A stretch of DNA of 64,000 nt from Tritrichomonas musculus (lineage: Eukaryota; Parabasalia; Tritrichomonadida; Tritrichomonadidae). Where the stretch lies: contig JAPFFF010000020.1 of assembly GCA_039105265.1 (NCBI GenBank), positions 1,753,001-1,817,000 on the forward strand, in the 5' to 3' direction. Under the pieces are notes generated by a model that did no database searches, was not told the origin of the DNA, and saw only the letters and a program-made list of their open reading frames with translations. The position numbers were made by a program, and so were the translations under genes. Positions 1 through 10,276 of this stretch are shown here, one piece after another; the first letter of the stretch is position 1, and every line of letters starts with the position of its first letter.

Positions 1-288
1 TGGCAGTGATCTCTATTTCTATGTTTACGAAGAAGAAGACACCGAGTACCCATTCCTTGTTGAGAACTGCAAGTTCACGCATGACAAAGAATATACAGCA
101 GAAAAAACAGCATCCCTGATCTATCTGTTTTGGAGACCACAATCGGACTTCTACTTCAACAAAAACGAGATCCGAATCAAAGAAAATTCGAACGCATTCT
201 TGTTTGGATCTAATGAAGACGTTACGACAGGCAATCTTTCATGTAAGAACAACTGCCTCATTCCATCCAACAGGTACATTTGTAAAGA
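1..288 (+). repeat. Internal duplication, copy 1
   Basis: Bases 1-288 match 1609-1896 (offset 1608) with one mismatch that I could find, at 145 versus 1753. The copies diverge sharply after about 288. Copy 1 runs off the left edge, so its full length is unknown. Confidence 0.9.
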
Positions 289-2995
289 ATACCCAATTCT
301 TTACAACAAGCTAAAGGGTGGATTTTCAACATCCTGTGATCCAAATGCACCAGCTGGTCCATCTGAATGTCCAGCACCGCCAGCAGAAGATTACTTTGAT
401 CTCGTTTATGGAATGGATTCGACACTTAAGAATGTCACCCTTTATGGATGTAACATAAAGACATCAAAATTTGTTGGAGGAGCGAGTTGCGCGTTGTTGG
501 TTTATTCAAGCACATTCAAGTCGATTGGTAATATTGATTCCAATGGAGGAGCTATATATATAAGTATTACTACAGCGAAGACTATTGAACGTGTCAGCCA
601 GATTCAAAACTGCAGTTTTACAGAATGTAAATCAAAAGCAGGAGGTGCCATTTACATCAAAATCACAAGAAGTGACAGATCTGCTAATGTTGAGAATTGT
701 ACATTCACAAACAATCAAGCTGAGAGTACTGGAGGAGCTATTTTCTTCGACATTGTCTATTCAGATGTTAAAAGATGCATATTCATCGATAATAATGCGA
801 AAACTAGTGGAAACGACATACATTATCAGACATCTGAGCGTACAAGCACATCCAATCCTCTGTCAATTCAATATTGCCGATTTCAACGAAGTTCTAAAGA
901 AAATAGTTTATCATTAATTTACCTTCATATGAAACCTGCATCTGACGTTGAATTCAGTTACAACAACATAACACTACCAAGATCAATAGTAGCAGAAAGG
1001 ACTTACTTATTTGCTGAACTATCTGAAGGCACTGGTGGAGTATTTAAGGCAGAATCAAATTTCATTGCACCAAAAACGAGTTATGTAGTAGATTCAAGTT
1101 CAGTATTAAACGATAAGATTGTTAATACGAGTTTCTTTGAATCGCCGGATCAGCCGCCACCAGAAGTTCCAGAAGGTTGCCCACTTCCACCAAAATCATA
1201 TGAAGATTTGTCCGAAGGACTTGAGCGATTCGATGGTATTAACATCTATGGATGCCAACTCAGCATTGAAAGCAGAATTGATGCAGAAATATCTCTCCTT
1301 TATCTTTACTCGTGCACATTCCACAATATTGTCTCAGATTCAAAGGGCGGAGCGATCATGTTGACAATTAACAAAGATGGAGCGCCAGAAGGAAGCATTG
1401 TCATTAACAACTGCACATTCAGTGACTGCAAAGGATTAGAAGGAGGAGCACTGTTCATTGAAACGAAAGAGAGCGTGCGATTCTTAAATGTCACCGAGAG
1501 CGTATTCGAGAACAATGAAGCCACATCAATTGGAGGAGCGATCTACTTCCACTCAACATATGCGACATTTGACAAATGCACTTTCACTAACAACATTGCA
1601 GCAACGCATGGCAGTGATCTCTATTTCTATGTTTACGAAGAAGAAGACACCGAGTACCCATTCCTTGTTGAGAACTGCAAGTTCACGCATGACAAAGAAT
1701 ATACAGCAGAAAAAACAGCATCCCTGATCTATCTGTTTTGGAGACCACAATCAGACTTCTACTTCAACAAAAACGAGATCCGAATCAAAGAAAATTCGAA
1801 CGCATTCTTGTTTGGATCTAATGAAGACGTTACGACAGGCAATCTTTCATGTAAGAACAACTGCCTCATTCCATCCAACAGGTACATTTGTAAAGAGAAC
1901 CAAAATCTCGAAGACAGAGTCATAAAAGGCTTTTCTGACTACTGTGATCCACAAAGCGATATTATAATCAAAGATAAAGAAACTTGTACAATTGATGACC
2001 ATTGTCAGAATATCAACAAAGATTCCATTTATGCTCACGTTAATATAATACTTTCGGAATTCAATAAATTCATTCATGATGACAATGGTGGAGCTGTTCA
2101 CATGATCAACACAGGACTGACTATCATTGATGCCAAATTTGACCAATGTGAATCTAGAAGCGCAGGTGGTGGTGGAATCTACATTTACAACGATATAGAA
2201 ATCCCCAATAAAATCATTCTTCAAAAGCTTAATTTCAATGAATGTAAAGCAGTTTTTGGAGGTGCAATATACATTTACTCTTCCAATGAAGTGACTCCTG
2301 CTCTTATTGACGGCTGCAACTTTATTGGAAATTCACTTAACGAAGGAGCAACAAGTGATTTGAAAGGTGGAAGTTCAATCTACCTAACAACAGCTGGTAT
2401 AAGTGAAATTGTTCACTGTAAATTCAGGAAGAACACAGGAAAAGGAGGCGGTTGTAGGATCAACAGAGACCTCAGCGAAAAGCCTAAAAATAACGAAGAT
2501 GTTGGATTATTGAGACTCTTAAATCATATGAACGAAATATCAAATAGTCGAATATTGATCTCTGATTGCTCCTTTGAAATCGATGAGAATTCTGAATGCT
2601 CCGTCTTCCTCCAAGGAAGCGTGAACGACATGAAGACCGAGATCAAAGATTGCTCTTTCACTGGAAATCTTGGCAAGAATGCACACCACATTGATGGTCA
2701 ATCCGTTTCTAAGAAAAAGTCCAATCTTCAAGTAAGCTCTTGCAAGTTCTCGTCTGATAAAAGTGGAGCCGTGAATAGCCAATTCTTGGAAATTGACACG
2801 ACCAAACAAGTTTTCAATCTCATGACTGAAAAAGTCAAAAAGAACTCGACGTTTAACGTACGAGTTTTGGCAGTTGCTGCCGAAGTTTTTTGCATTGTTG
2901 CTACTGTCGCATTCATAGTGAAGAAGAGGAACGAAGCAAGAATGCAAGCTTACGATATAACTTTGATGACTGATGAGAATGAAAAGTCAAATTAA
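1..2995 (+). CDS. Pmp-like beta-helix surface protein, 3' part (5' end outside window)
   Basis: The frame is already open at base 2, so the gene begins before the window and the first ATG at 200 is internal. The visible part carries many short repeats with GGAI/GGAV and N-N-x-A turns separated by Cys-containing strands. This is the pattern of chlamydial-Pmp-like right-handed beta-helix proteins that are expanded in trichomonads. A hydrophobic segment encoded at about 2864-2922 (VLAVAAEVFCIVATVAFIV) is followed by KKRNEAR and a short acidic tail, which predicts a type I surface protein with a roughly 25-residue cytoplasmic end. A C-terminal module with GGAVH, GGGGIYI and HHIDG signatures also occurs in the gene at 44313. 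The likely role is cell-surface interaction; this is inferred from the family and no ligand is visible. A near-perfect internal duplication lies at 1-288 and 1609-1896. Confidence 0.85.
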   Translation, partial: GSDLYFYVYEEEDTEYPFLVENCKFTHDKEYTAEKTASLIYLFWRPQSDFYFNKNEIRIKENSNAFLFGSNEDVTTGNLSCKNNCLIPSNRYICKEYPILYNKLKGGFSTSCDPNAPAGPSECPAPPAEDYFDLVYGMDSTLKNVTLYGCNIKTSKFVGGASCALLVYSSTFKSIGNIDSNGGAIYISITTAKTIERVSQIQNCSFTECKSKAGGAIYIKITRSDRSANVENCTFTNNQAESTGGAIFFDIVYSDVKRCIFIDNNAKTSGNDIHYQTSERTSTSNPLSIQYCRFQRSSKENSLSLIYLHMKPASDVEFSYNNITLPRSIVAERTYLFAELSEGTGGVFKAESNFIAPKTSYVVDSSSVLNDKIVNTSFFESPDQPPPEVPEGCPLPPKSYEDLSEGLERFDGINIYGCQLSIESRIDAEISLLYLYSCTFHNIVSDSKGGAIMLTINKDGAPEGSIVINNCTFSDCKGLEGGALFIETKESVRFLNVTESVFENNEATSIGGAIYFHSTYATFDKCTFTNNIAATHGSDLYFYVYEEEDTEYPFLVENCKFTHDKEYTAEKTASLIYLFWRPQSDFYFNKNEIRIKENSNAFLFGSNEDVTTGNLSCKNNCLIPSNRYICKENQNLEDRVIKGFSDYCDPQSDIIIKDKETCTIDDHCQNINKDSIYAHVNIILSEFNKFIHDDNGGAVHMINTGLTIIDAKFDQCESRSAGGGGIYIYNDIEIPNKIILQKLNFNECKAVFGGAIYIYSSNEVTPALIDGCNFIGNSLNEGATSDLKGGSSIYLTTAGISEIVHCKFRKNTGKGGGCRINRDLSEKPKNNEDVGLLRLLNHMNEISNSRILISDCSFEIDENSECSVFLQGSVNDMKTEIKDCSFTGNLGKNAHHIDGQSVSKKKSNLQVSSCKFSSDKSGAVNSQFLEIDTTKQVFNLMTEKVKKNSTFNVRVLAVAAEVFCIVATVAFIVKKRNEARMQAYDITLMTDENEKSN
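1609..1896 (+). repeat. Internal duplication, copy 2
   Basis: This is the partner of bases 1-288. The offset is a whole number of codons (536), so the duplication adds complete beta-helix modules without breaking the frame. Confidence 0.9.
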
Positions 2996-4947
2996 TCATT
3001 CAAAATCAGTCCAATTGTCAATTTTTTGACCTAAAAAATAAAATAAAAAAAAAAAAAAAAAAAAAATAAACATATTAAATAATCAAGTATTTATTGTTAA
3101 ATAATTCAATGATATTACACAAATTTTGTGAGACATATGATTCTTTTCTCAATTTTTTAATTTTCATATTCTATAAATATACATAAATAAATAAAAACAT
3201 GCAAGAAACTATTTTTTTAAACTTGCTTGAGATTATCATAAAATGAAATATTCAAGTTTAAGGAGCTTTATTTTGAATTAATCAAAAGAATCTAACCTAT
3301 TAATTCTATGTTTAATCGACAATTATCGCAAAATTAATTTCTAAAAACACAAAATAAGACATCAAAAAGCAAAAAACTTCAGAAAAAAATATCAAAATAC
3401 AAGTTTATTGAATCCAATATTTATACTAGATTCACAATTAAAAGAAAAGAAAACTCTCTTTGAAATTCAAAATTTAAAAATAAATCAAAAGTAATGATTA
3501 TTTAAAAAAATCACACTTTGCAACTCTAAAAAGAGTTTTTGGTGAATAATCAAAACTTTTATTAGACAATTCTTAAATTGGAAAGAGATGGCATTCCATT
3601 CAAAAATGAAAATGATAAATTGCGTATGTAAATAGTTAAAACTCAAGAGTATGATAATAAAAAACACATATTTTAAGATGTCCAACAACTAAATTGAATG
3701 GATTCAAAAATTCAATAAATTTATAATTATCTTCATTTATACATAATTTATTTTAATATTAATTTTATTTTTATATTTATATTATTTCATTTATTATTAT
3801 AATCAATGAAACAATTATTTTTTAAAAAAATGCAATTATATGAGACTTTTAATAAAAGGGTATTTTAATAAAATTTATATATTAATAGATAAATATACTA
3901 TCATATGCAAATATTTTTTTATTTATAAAAGATATTATTTGTTTGATTTGTATTTATCAAAGTTCCTTTGTTTTAAAATGCACCTAACAAAATTAAAGCT
4001 TTTCTCAAAATTAACAGATAGTTTTAATTGATGGTTGTTACATTATATTTTATAATATTATCTTAGTTTGATTTAAGCTTTATACTATAAAAAACAACTA
4101 CCAAATTTAGGATATAATTATACTAACTAGCTAAAAAATGTAATAATTTTTGTTAGTAAAACCGTTTTTAAGGTCAATTTTGCCAATAAAATTAAGAGAG
4201 CTCATTCAAAATATTATTAATTTGATACAGATATTCTTCCTATCCCAATTTTTATTTATTTAATAAATATTGCGTTATTTAAAATTATAATAAAAAAAAA
4301 ATAATAAATTCCTATTCAAAAAAATTCAATGACAACTGAAAAATAGAAACATATATTTAGCTGCGATCAACGAATAAATATTTAAAATAATTAATAATTC
4401 CAATTAATATTTTATTATAAATATCATATATCAAATAAAAGAATTTTTATTCCAAACAAAACTCCGCCCACCTTTCATAATAATGAAAAAGAAAATATTA
4501 TTTCAAATTATCATGTATATCAATTAATAATATTTATATAGTAGAATTATATAAAAAATCAAATTATTATATCAATAAGAAATTGAGATATAGTAAATTT
4601 AATTTGGTTGAATTTGAATATTAAAAAAATGTAAACCATACAATTATGCAAAATGTATAATTAATAAGTAATATCATTGATATTTTTGCATATATTATAA
4701 TATAAACATATTTAAGATAAATAAATAAATAAGAGATCTACCAAAAAAACAGGAGTGTAAATACCTTTATTTGATGTGAAAATTCAACCTTTGAGATTTA
4801 AAATTTGTATAAATGACATTTATAAATATACGTTTATGATTTAAACAAAAAGTTTATAAATTTGAAAGTATGTTTGTATGAGTTTTTTTTTATATTGAGA
4901 ATTAAATAACGTTCTCATCAGAAAATTTGTTAATATTAAATGCTGTA
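2996..4947. other. AT-rich intergenic stretch
   Basis: Very AT-rich, with a poly-A run at about 3043-3066 shortly after the stop of the preceding gene. Two open stretches of 60-70 codons here are low-complexity and look like chance. I see no gene, RNA or mobile element. Confidence 0.7.
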
Positions 4948-6660
4948 ATGGGTTGTGGTAAAAGCTCAGTTGTTGGAAGTCAATATCCCATTATAGATTC
5001 AAATATAGATCCTAATAAGTCTGGATCTCCAAATTCGAAAGGAAGCAATCTTATTAAAGCAAATAATATTAATAATAACGAAATTTCTATCAATCTCGAC
5101 CATTTTGAAAAAGGAGATGTTAAAATGATTTTACTGGGACCTAGTGAATGTGGGAAAACTACGCTTTGGCTTCATTTAAAAATGAATTATCTCGGAGGTT
5201 TTAATGACGAAGAAAGAAAAGAGATAGCTCATAATATTAAAATTAACTTGATTACATTCACCAAAGATTTAGTTAAATTTATTCAATTAAAAGTTAAGAA
5301 TCCGCCAAAAGATTTTAAATCTATTCAAGGACTTAAATTTACAGAAGATGAATTAACGCTCGAAATAGGCCAAAAAATTAATTCTATTTGGAATAGCTCT
5401 GATATTAAAAAAGAATATCAAACAAATGAATCTACAGAAATAAGCGATAATGCGCCTTTTTATTTTGATCATGCCGCTATGATAGCCAGAAAAGAATATA
5501 TACCTTCGAATGACGACATTCTCAGAAGTACTAAATGTACAACCAAAGATTCACAATTACAATTCAAAATCAATAATTCAATCAAAACTAATTTGATCGA
5601 TGTTGGAAGTACAAAATCAGAGACTTCTCGTTGGAAAGATTTCGATGATGTGAATTGTATTATTTATGTTATTTCTTTATCAGACTTCAATCAATTTTGG
5701 ATTAATGGGAATGAAAAAACAAAGAGAACAAATGAATCGATAAAATTATTCCAAGATGTAGTTAACTCGCCTTCGTTTAATCATAAGCCTATTTTCCTCA
5801 TTTTAAATAAAACAGATCTCTTTGCCGATAAACTAATTAAATATCCAAATAAGTTTAAAGAAACTTATCCTGATTTTAAAGGTGATGTAAAAAATGTTAA
5901 TGCATGTATAGAGCACGTAAAAACAAAATATACTTCTACATTAGCTGTTGATAGAGATAAAGAAACCGCTTGGATAGAAGTTGTTCCTATGTGTGCTCTC
6001 GATCAACAAAAAGTTCATGATTTATTCCAATTTATTGCTCAAAATTTTATTAAATATCCAAATCTGAAACGGCCATTAGTCGGTCAGATGGCAAACCAAA
6101 GCTCACAAAATCAACCAAAGCCAGAATCCGAAGTAAAAAAAAAAGATGATCAAGCAAATAATTCTAAAGCCAAACCAGTTGATAAGCCAAAAGTACCATC
6201 AGGGGAAGATACGCCAAAAGAGCCGTTAACTAATAAAACAAATAAATCAAATACAGAAGCTAAAAAGCCAAATGATAAGTCAGAAGCTAAAAAGCAAAAT
6301 GATAAACCAGAAGCTAAAAAGCCAAATGATAAGTCAGAAGCTAAAAAGCAAAATGATAAGTCAGAAGCTAAAAAGCAAAATGATAAATCAGAAGCTAAAA
6401 AGCAAAATGATAAACCAGAAGCTAAAAAGCCAAATGATAAACCAGAAGCTAAAAAGCCAAAGAGCAAAATGAAACGAAATTCTACTCCTCCTCCTGGAAA
6501 ACCGAAGGGGAACGGAAAATCAAACTCATCCAATTCATCAAAAAACAATTCACCAAGAAAACTGGCAAAAACAGATGATGAAATTACTGTTTATGAATAT
6601 ATTTCAGAGTATGTTACTGATACGAATAGTTATTCGGAATATGAGGCTTCTTCATATTAA
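4948..6660 (+). CDS. G-protein alpha-subunit-like protein lacking the catalytic Arg and Gln, with Lys-rich tail
   Basis: 570 residues from the ATG at 4948. An upstream TTG is in frame, but this ATG gives MGCGKSS, a myristoylation/palmitoylation start typical of G-alpha. The G-alpha motifs occur in order: P-loop GPSECGKTT (64-72), the end of the helical domain leading into DILRSTKCTT (about 190-199), DVGST (218-222) with the downstream Trp kept, NKTD (287-290), and MCALD (348-352) followed by the alpha-5-like helix ending near 379. Canonical G-alpha has Arg in the switch I segment LRTRVKTT and Gln in DVGGQ. Here these are Thr195 and Thr222, so normal GTP hydrolysis is unlikely. Residues 380-570 are an extra Lys/Asn-rich tail with eight 9-residue repeats and a Tyr-rich acidic end. 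The stop forms TAAA. It is probably a membrane-attached signalling or scaffold protein. Confidence 0.85.
   Translation: MGCGKSSVVGSQYPIIDSNIDPNKSGSPNSKGSNLIKANNINNNEISINLDHFEKGDVKMILLGPSECGKTTLWLHLKMNYLGGFNDEERKEIAHNIKINLITFTKDLVKFIQLKVKNPPKDFKSIQGLKFTEDELTLEIGQKINSIWNSSDIKKEYQTNESTEISDNAPFYFDHAAMIARKEYIPSNDDILRSTKCTTKDSQLQFKINNSIKTNLIDVGSTKSETSRWKDFDDVNCIIYVISLSDFNQFWINGNEKTKRTNESIKLFQDVVNSPSFNHKPIFLILNKTDLFADKLIKYPNKFKETYPDFKGDVKNVNACIEHVKTKYTSTLAVDRDKETAWIEVVPMCALDQQKVHDLFQFIAQNFIKYPNLKRPLVGQMANQSSQNQPKPESEVKKKDDQANNSKAKPVDKPKVPSGEDTPKEPLTNKTNKSNTEAKKPNDKSEAKKQNDKPEAKKPNDKSEAKKQNDKSEAKKQNDKSEAKKQNDKPEAKKPNDKPEAKKPKSKMKRNSTPPPGKPKGNGKSNSSNSSKNNSPRKLAKTDDEITVYEYISEYVTDTNSYSEYEASSY
6253..6468 (+). 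repeat. 27-bp coding repeat (SEAKKQNDK-type), 8 units
   Basis: Eight units of 27 bp encode S/P-E-A-K-K-Q/P-N-D-K in the tail of the G-alpha-like protein. The last unit is divergent. The units vary mainly at two positions (S/P and Q/P). Confidence 0.9.
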
Positions 6661-6800
6661 ATTATTTTATATTATATAAAAAAATTTATATTTCAATATA
6701 TATTACCATATAAATATTGTATTTGAATTAGAGATTTTCAAGCAATATTATTTGCTAGGCTTATCCAAAAAATGTTAATTCTAGAGATTGTTAGATATCT

Positions 6801-7792
6801 TTATTCAACAAATAAGTACAATCCGTTCATAATTTCTATCCATACGATTAAAATCGGATCTGTCAATAAAGTTGTCCAAAATATTAAAGTATATGCCGAT
6901 CCTGGACCAATTCCAGCAGCAAGGGCTAGTTGAAAGCAAGCAGCAGCATAGTGGTCGAGCTGTCTTTACAACGCATTGTCCTACGAGTCTTAGTGGCAAA
7001 TGTAAAGCATTAGCATAAACTGTAGCAAAAAACGGCCAATGAATGCCCTCAATATTAAAGCTGCCAAAAATTTCAGTCAGTGGCAAGATATCAGTGGATG
7101 TTGTGATAAAAATGCTCTAGCGCAATATAACGATAATATAATGCACAAATCGCTAAGTAAGCACCATAACTCATGCTAGTAAGTTGGAACCGGTAAATTT
7201 GTGCAAACATATAGTAAGCCAGCAAGATTGCCTAAAATAATTCGATTAGAAACTACTTTCCTAACAATTATCCCAACTTGTTTGGCTATTAAAGGTGATT
7301 TTTTACCTGAGTGTTCTTTTTGTTGTTTTTTTAATTGATAAATTGCTCCTAAACATAAGAATATTTGTGATGCTATCAAATCATTTGATAATGTTATAAT
7401 ATAAATCATAATTTCATCTCTTGGTTCCCATAATTCTTCAAAAATTGGCATTTCAGGGATTATATAATTAATGTAATTTCCTAGGGAAACAGTGCTTAGA
7501 TATTGATTTTATCTGTCTTTGAATTGATATAAAAACATCAATGCAGTAAGTATATATACAGAAATACTCATTAAACCGTCAATAGCAAGTGGATAAAAAT
7601 TGATATCTTGGCGTCCATTTCCTGCTAGTGATTGTACAGCTAACGCAAAAAAACAGCTCGGAAAACAAATTTATTTACAATATCTGATTCCTTTTTAGGA
7701 ATGAAATTAAATTTGGTGCATATAAAACACAAAAGAATAATAAAAATCATTGATAATCCTACTTGTACGGCATTTGCATAGTATAAAGCCAT
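6801..7792 (-). pseudogene. Auxin-efflux-carrier (Mem_trans) family transporter, decayed
   Basis: Reading the minus strand from ATG at 7792 gives MALYYANAVQVGLSMIFI. It then continues in several frames through recognisable pieces of the trichomonad membrane-transport family: FVFRAVFF, SLAGNGRQDINFYPL, ALMFLYQFKDR, IITLSNDLI, NRIILGNLAGLLY, AFLSQHPLISCH and GIGPGSAYTLIFW, ending LYLFVE and a stop at 6801. The span of about 330 codons equals the usual family length, so both ends are present. I count at least four frame changes and two in-frame stops. One frame change is in a T-run near 7655 and one stop is near 7510. The intact family are multi-spanning plasma- or vesicle-membrane carriers of uncertain substrate. 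It is clearly non-functional as a single protein. Family assignment is from memory of trichomonad sequences. Confidence 0.75.
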
Positions 7793-8289
7793 TTATTAAA
7801 TATTTTGGCTATAATTTATAGCTTATAAATGCTTTCATTTTAGAAAATAAGAAGAAATTAAGAAAAAGTTAGGGCGTTAAAAAAAAAAATATTTTGAAAA
7901 TATAGTTAAATAAATGATAAAAAGAAAAATAAAAGATAAGAATAAAAGATTAAAATATTGTAAAATAATAATATTCAATTTTTATATAACACTTTTATTA
8001 TTTTCCATATTATGAAATAATTATTAAAAAAAGAGGACTTTAAATAATTGCATATCACATAAAATACATGAACCATATATGATTCTGCGTTGGGATAAAA
8101 AAGAAAAATATACTTAATAGATCTGATTATTATTAATCAGATCTCAGTAATTTCTTTTAAAATACTATTCCAAATGTCAAAAAATAAATTTTGCTGATAA
8201 AAATTATTATAATATTTATATATTTAGTTAAATCACAAAATAAATACACTATAGGAATAAAAATTAAAGTTAATAGCCGCACTTTTATA
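7793..8289. other. Intergenic, AT-rich, with one hairpin
   Basis: Lies between the 3' end of the phosphatase gene and the start of the transporter pseudogene, both on the minus strand. It contains only the perfect inverted repeat at 8119-8144. No gene was seen. Confidence 0.6.
8119..8144. repeat. Perfect 11-bp inverted repeat, 4-nt loop
   Basis: AGATCTGATTA, then TTAT, then TAATCAGATCT. It lies about 145 bases beyond the stop of the minus-strand phosphatase gene, so it may fall in or near that gene's 3' flank. Function unknown. Confidence 0.8.
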
Positions 8290-9744
8290 TCAAACATCTA
8301 GAAGGCTCGAGAAACTCCTTGTTAGATAATTTGGATCATTTTTATTTCCGTTAATTTGGTTATTTGCGTTATTATTGTCGTTATTCAAAGTTGGTAATGA
8401 ACCGGTCTGATAAATTGCTGACTTTAAAGCATTTTGACATGATTTTTTTTGATTTGTGACCAACTTTGGTCTCATAACATTTGAACGCTTTAATGGAGTC
8501 CCGTGAGATTGTAAACTGCTATCTGATGAGTGTCCTATAATTTTATTTCCGCGGTGTTTTGCAACAATTTTAACTGTAGCGTTTGATAGCAATTTGGGAT
8601 GTAGAATAGAAAAATAATTGCGAATTTGAGCATCTCGTGGAGTCAAAGATTCGACTTTATAATAGGTTGCTTCGCTTTTAAGTAGACGGTAAAGGGGTGG
8701 GAAAGTTGTGATAGTGATGCTATTATCTTTTTCAAAAAGTTGTAAAATTCCAGAACAATTACCAAGTGGTTGGGTATATGATGAAGCTGAGAAAACTGTT
8801 ATGCATTTGTCGTCAAATTGAACGAGAGATCCGTTTAAAACGCACTGATGAGCTCTTATAATCTTGTCAAGAGAATTATCGCTCAAAAATTTGATTAGAG
8901 AATACTCGTTGAATAAATATCCTCGTCCCCTTGGGTTCTCTTCGAACATACTTTCAAAATTTTCGGAAGGATCGCTCCAAACAACATCGGCAAAAAGCGT
9001 ACTTTCCTCAAAAGAGTTGATTGGGCGAACAATCGATTTATTTAAAGATTTAATGTTTTCTAGCCTTGGGCTTATGCCACCATGTATGCAAAATGTTTTA
9101 TTGTTCACAATTGCTGCAATTGGTAAATATGCGAAAGTTTTAACGAAAGCATCATAAAGAGTTTCTGAGTATTTATAACAGCCAATATCGTTGTGGTTTG
9201 GATAATATTCATCTTCATATTGAGGACTTGTGAAATCCGAGTCATCTACGTTAATTTGTTGATTAGACGAATTTTTAGGCTTTTTTGGATCATGAAAATT
9301 TAGTATCTCATCTTTAAACCCATATTGACTGCAAAGTGAGTCGAATTCATGGTTCCCTCTTAATAAAAAAAAATTATCTGGTTGAATAATTTTTAGAGCA
9401 AATAAAATTGTGATACATTCTAATGAGAAATTGCCACGATCAACATAATCGCCAAGAAATAAAACTTTTGAATTATTTTGTTGAATAAAATTTAAAATAC
9501 GTAATAAGTCATGAAAGCTGCCATGAATATCACCAACTATAATGAAATTTCCTTTGATTTCAAGGACGTTCTTTTCTTTTTTGAAAATTTCTTGAGCTTC
9601 AGCGCATAAATTAATTAAGAGATGTTCATCAAAAGATGGTATGGGATTTCCGATCTTTGATTGATTTCCTACATCTAATATTTTATCAAGTGGGTCTGAT
9701 ATGAAAGAATACGCAGATAATACATACTGCGCAATTTTCTGCAT
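8290..9744 (-). CDS. PPP-family serine/threonine protein phosphatase
   Basis: 484 residues. The metal-binding and catalytic signatures of PP1/PP2A/PP2B-type phosphatases are all present and in order: GDIHG (71-75), GDYVDRG (98-104), RGNHE (129-133), HGGIS (221-225) and RAHQ (297-300). These supply the two-metal centre and the proton-donor His, so the enzyme should be active on phospho-Ser/Thr. A roughly 30-residue Asn/Asp/Tyr-rich insert follows the RGNHE segment (about 155-185). About 100 residues follow the catalytic core, basic and then Asn-rich, resembling neither PP1 nor PP2A tails. Such divergent PPP paralogues are common in trichomonads. There is no signal peptide, so it is expected to be cytosolic or nuclear. 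Targeting partners are unknown. Confidence 0.92.
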   Translation of the reverse strand: MQKIAQYVLSAYSFISDPLDKILDVGNQSKIGNPIPSFDEHLLINLCAEAQEIFKKEKNVLEIKGNFIIVGDIHGSFHDLLRILNFIQQNNSKVLFLGDYVDRGNFSLECITILFALKIIQPDNFFLLRGNHEFDSLCSQYGFKDEILNFHDPKKPKNSSNQQINVDDSDFTSPQYEDEYYPNHNDIGCYKYSETLYDAFVKTFAYLPIAAIVNNKTFCIHGGISPRLENIKSLNKSIVRPINSFEESTLFADVVWSDPSENFESMFEENPRGRGYLFNEYSLIKFLSDNSLDKIIRAHQCVLNGSLVQFDDKCITVFSASSYTQPLGNCSGILQLFEKDNSITITTFPPLYRLLKSEATYYKVESLTPRDAQIRNYFSILHPKLLSNATVKIVAKHRGNKIIGHSSDSSLQSHGTPLKRSNVMRPKLVTNQKKSCQNALKSAIYQTGSLPTLNNDNNNANNQINGNKNDPNYLTRSFSSLLDV

Positions 9745-10057
9745 AAACTAGAGATTTTAAACGATCAACTATTCATTCAATTTATTTTCAATGGATATAA
9801 AAGAAATTCAGATAAATTTTTTTAATAATAATTATGTACAATCTTCATTTCATTATTATTCCAATTAAAAATATATATATGTTTGAATATATTTATTTAT
9901 ATATTTTTAATTTTATTTATACAATAAAACATCCTTTATAATTCTATTATTCGAAATATTTTAAAAGATATTAATATAATAATATTAAAATCTTAAAAGT
10001 ATTGAATGTTTAAGATAATTTTTATTAAAATGCTCACGCTAGGTTCTCATCTTATAA
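9745..10057. other. AT-rich intergenic stretch
   Basis: 5' flank of the phosphatase gene. Runs of A/T and no motif or frame that I can support. Confidence 0.6.
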
Positions 10058-10276
10058 TCGATATTTAAAAAAAAAAAAAAATTAGATTCAAAAAACGATT
10101 ATGCTGAATATAACAAAAATGTTAGACGATTCGCGAAATACGGTATAATATATTTTCCACATGTGAATTTTGAAAGTTATTGTCCTTTTTGTTTTTATAA
10201 GAAAAAGGCATGCCATTTACGAAAAAGAAGTTATTATAAACATTCAAAAAATTGTCACGACTGTCAGCTTTTATAA
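10058..10276 (+). other. Short Cys/His-rich open fragment without a start codon
   Basis: A 72-codon open stretch with no in-frame ATG ends in a stop at 10274-10276. Its second half reads ESYCPFCFYKKKACHLRK followed by H-x5-C-H-x2-C spacing, which resembles a zinc-binding finger. It may be a leftover exon-like piece of a mobile-element or host gene. I do not recognise the family. It could also be chance. Confidence 0.25.

Noticed and set aside
200-2995. Taking the ATG at 200 as the real start of the left-edge gene
   Set aside because: The frame is open to base 2 and matches the in-gene duplicate at 1609-1896, so the gene starts upstream of the window.
3485-4031. Two AT-rich frames of 60-70 codons
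   Set aside because: Dominated by Ile, Phe, Leu, Lys and Asn as expected from A/T runs; no start context or similarity.
4927-4947. Upstream TTG start for the G-alpha-like protein
   Set aside because: The ATG at 4948 gives the conserved MGCxxS lipidation start. TTG starts at 35635 and 40734 were rejected likewise, in favour of ATGs at 35590 (signal peptide) and 40725.
6150-6548. Minus-strand frame of 132 codons
   Set aside because: Mirrors the 27-bp repeat tail of the G-alpha-like gene.
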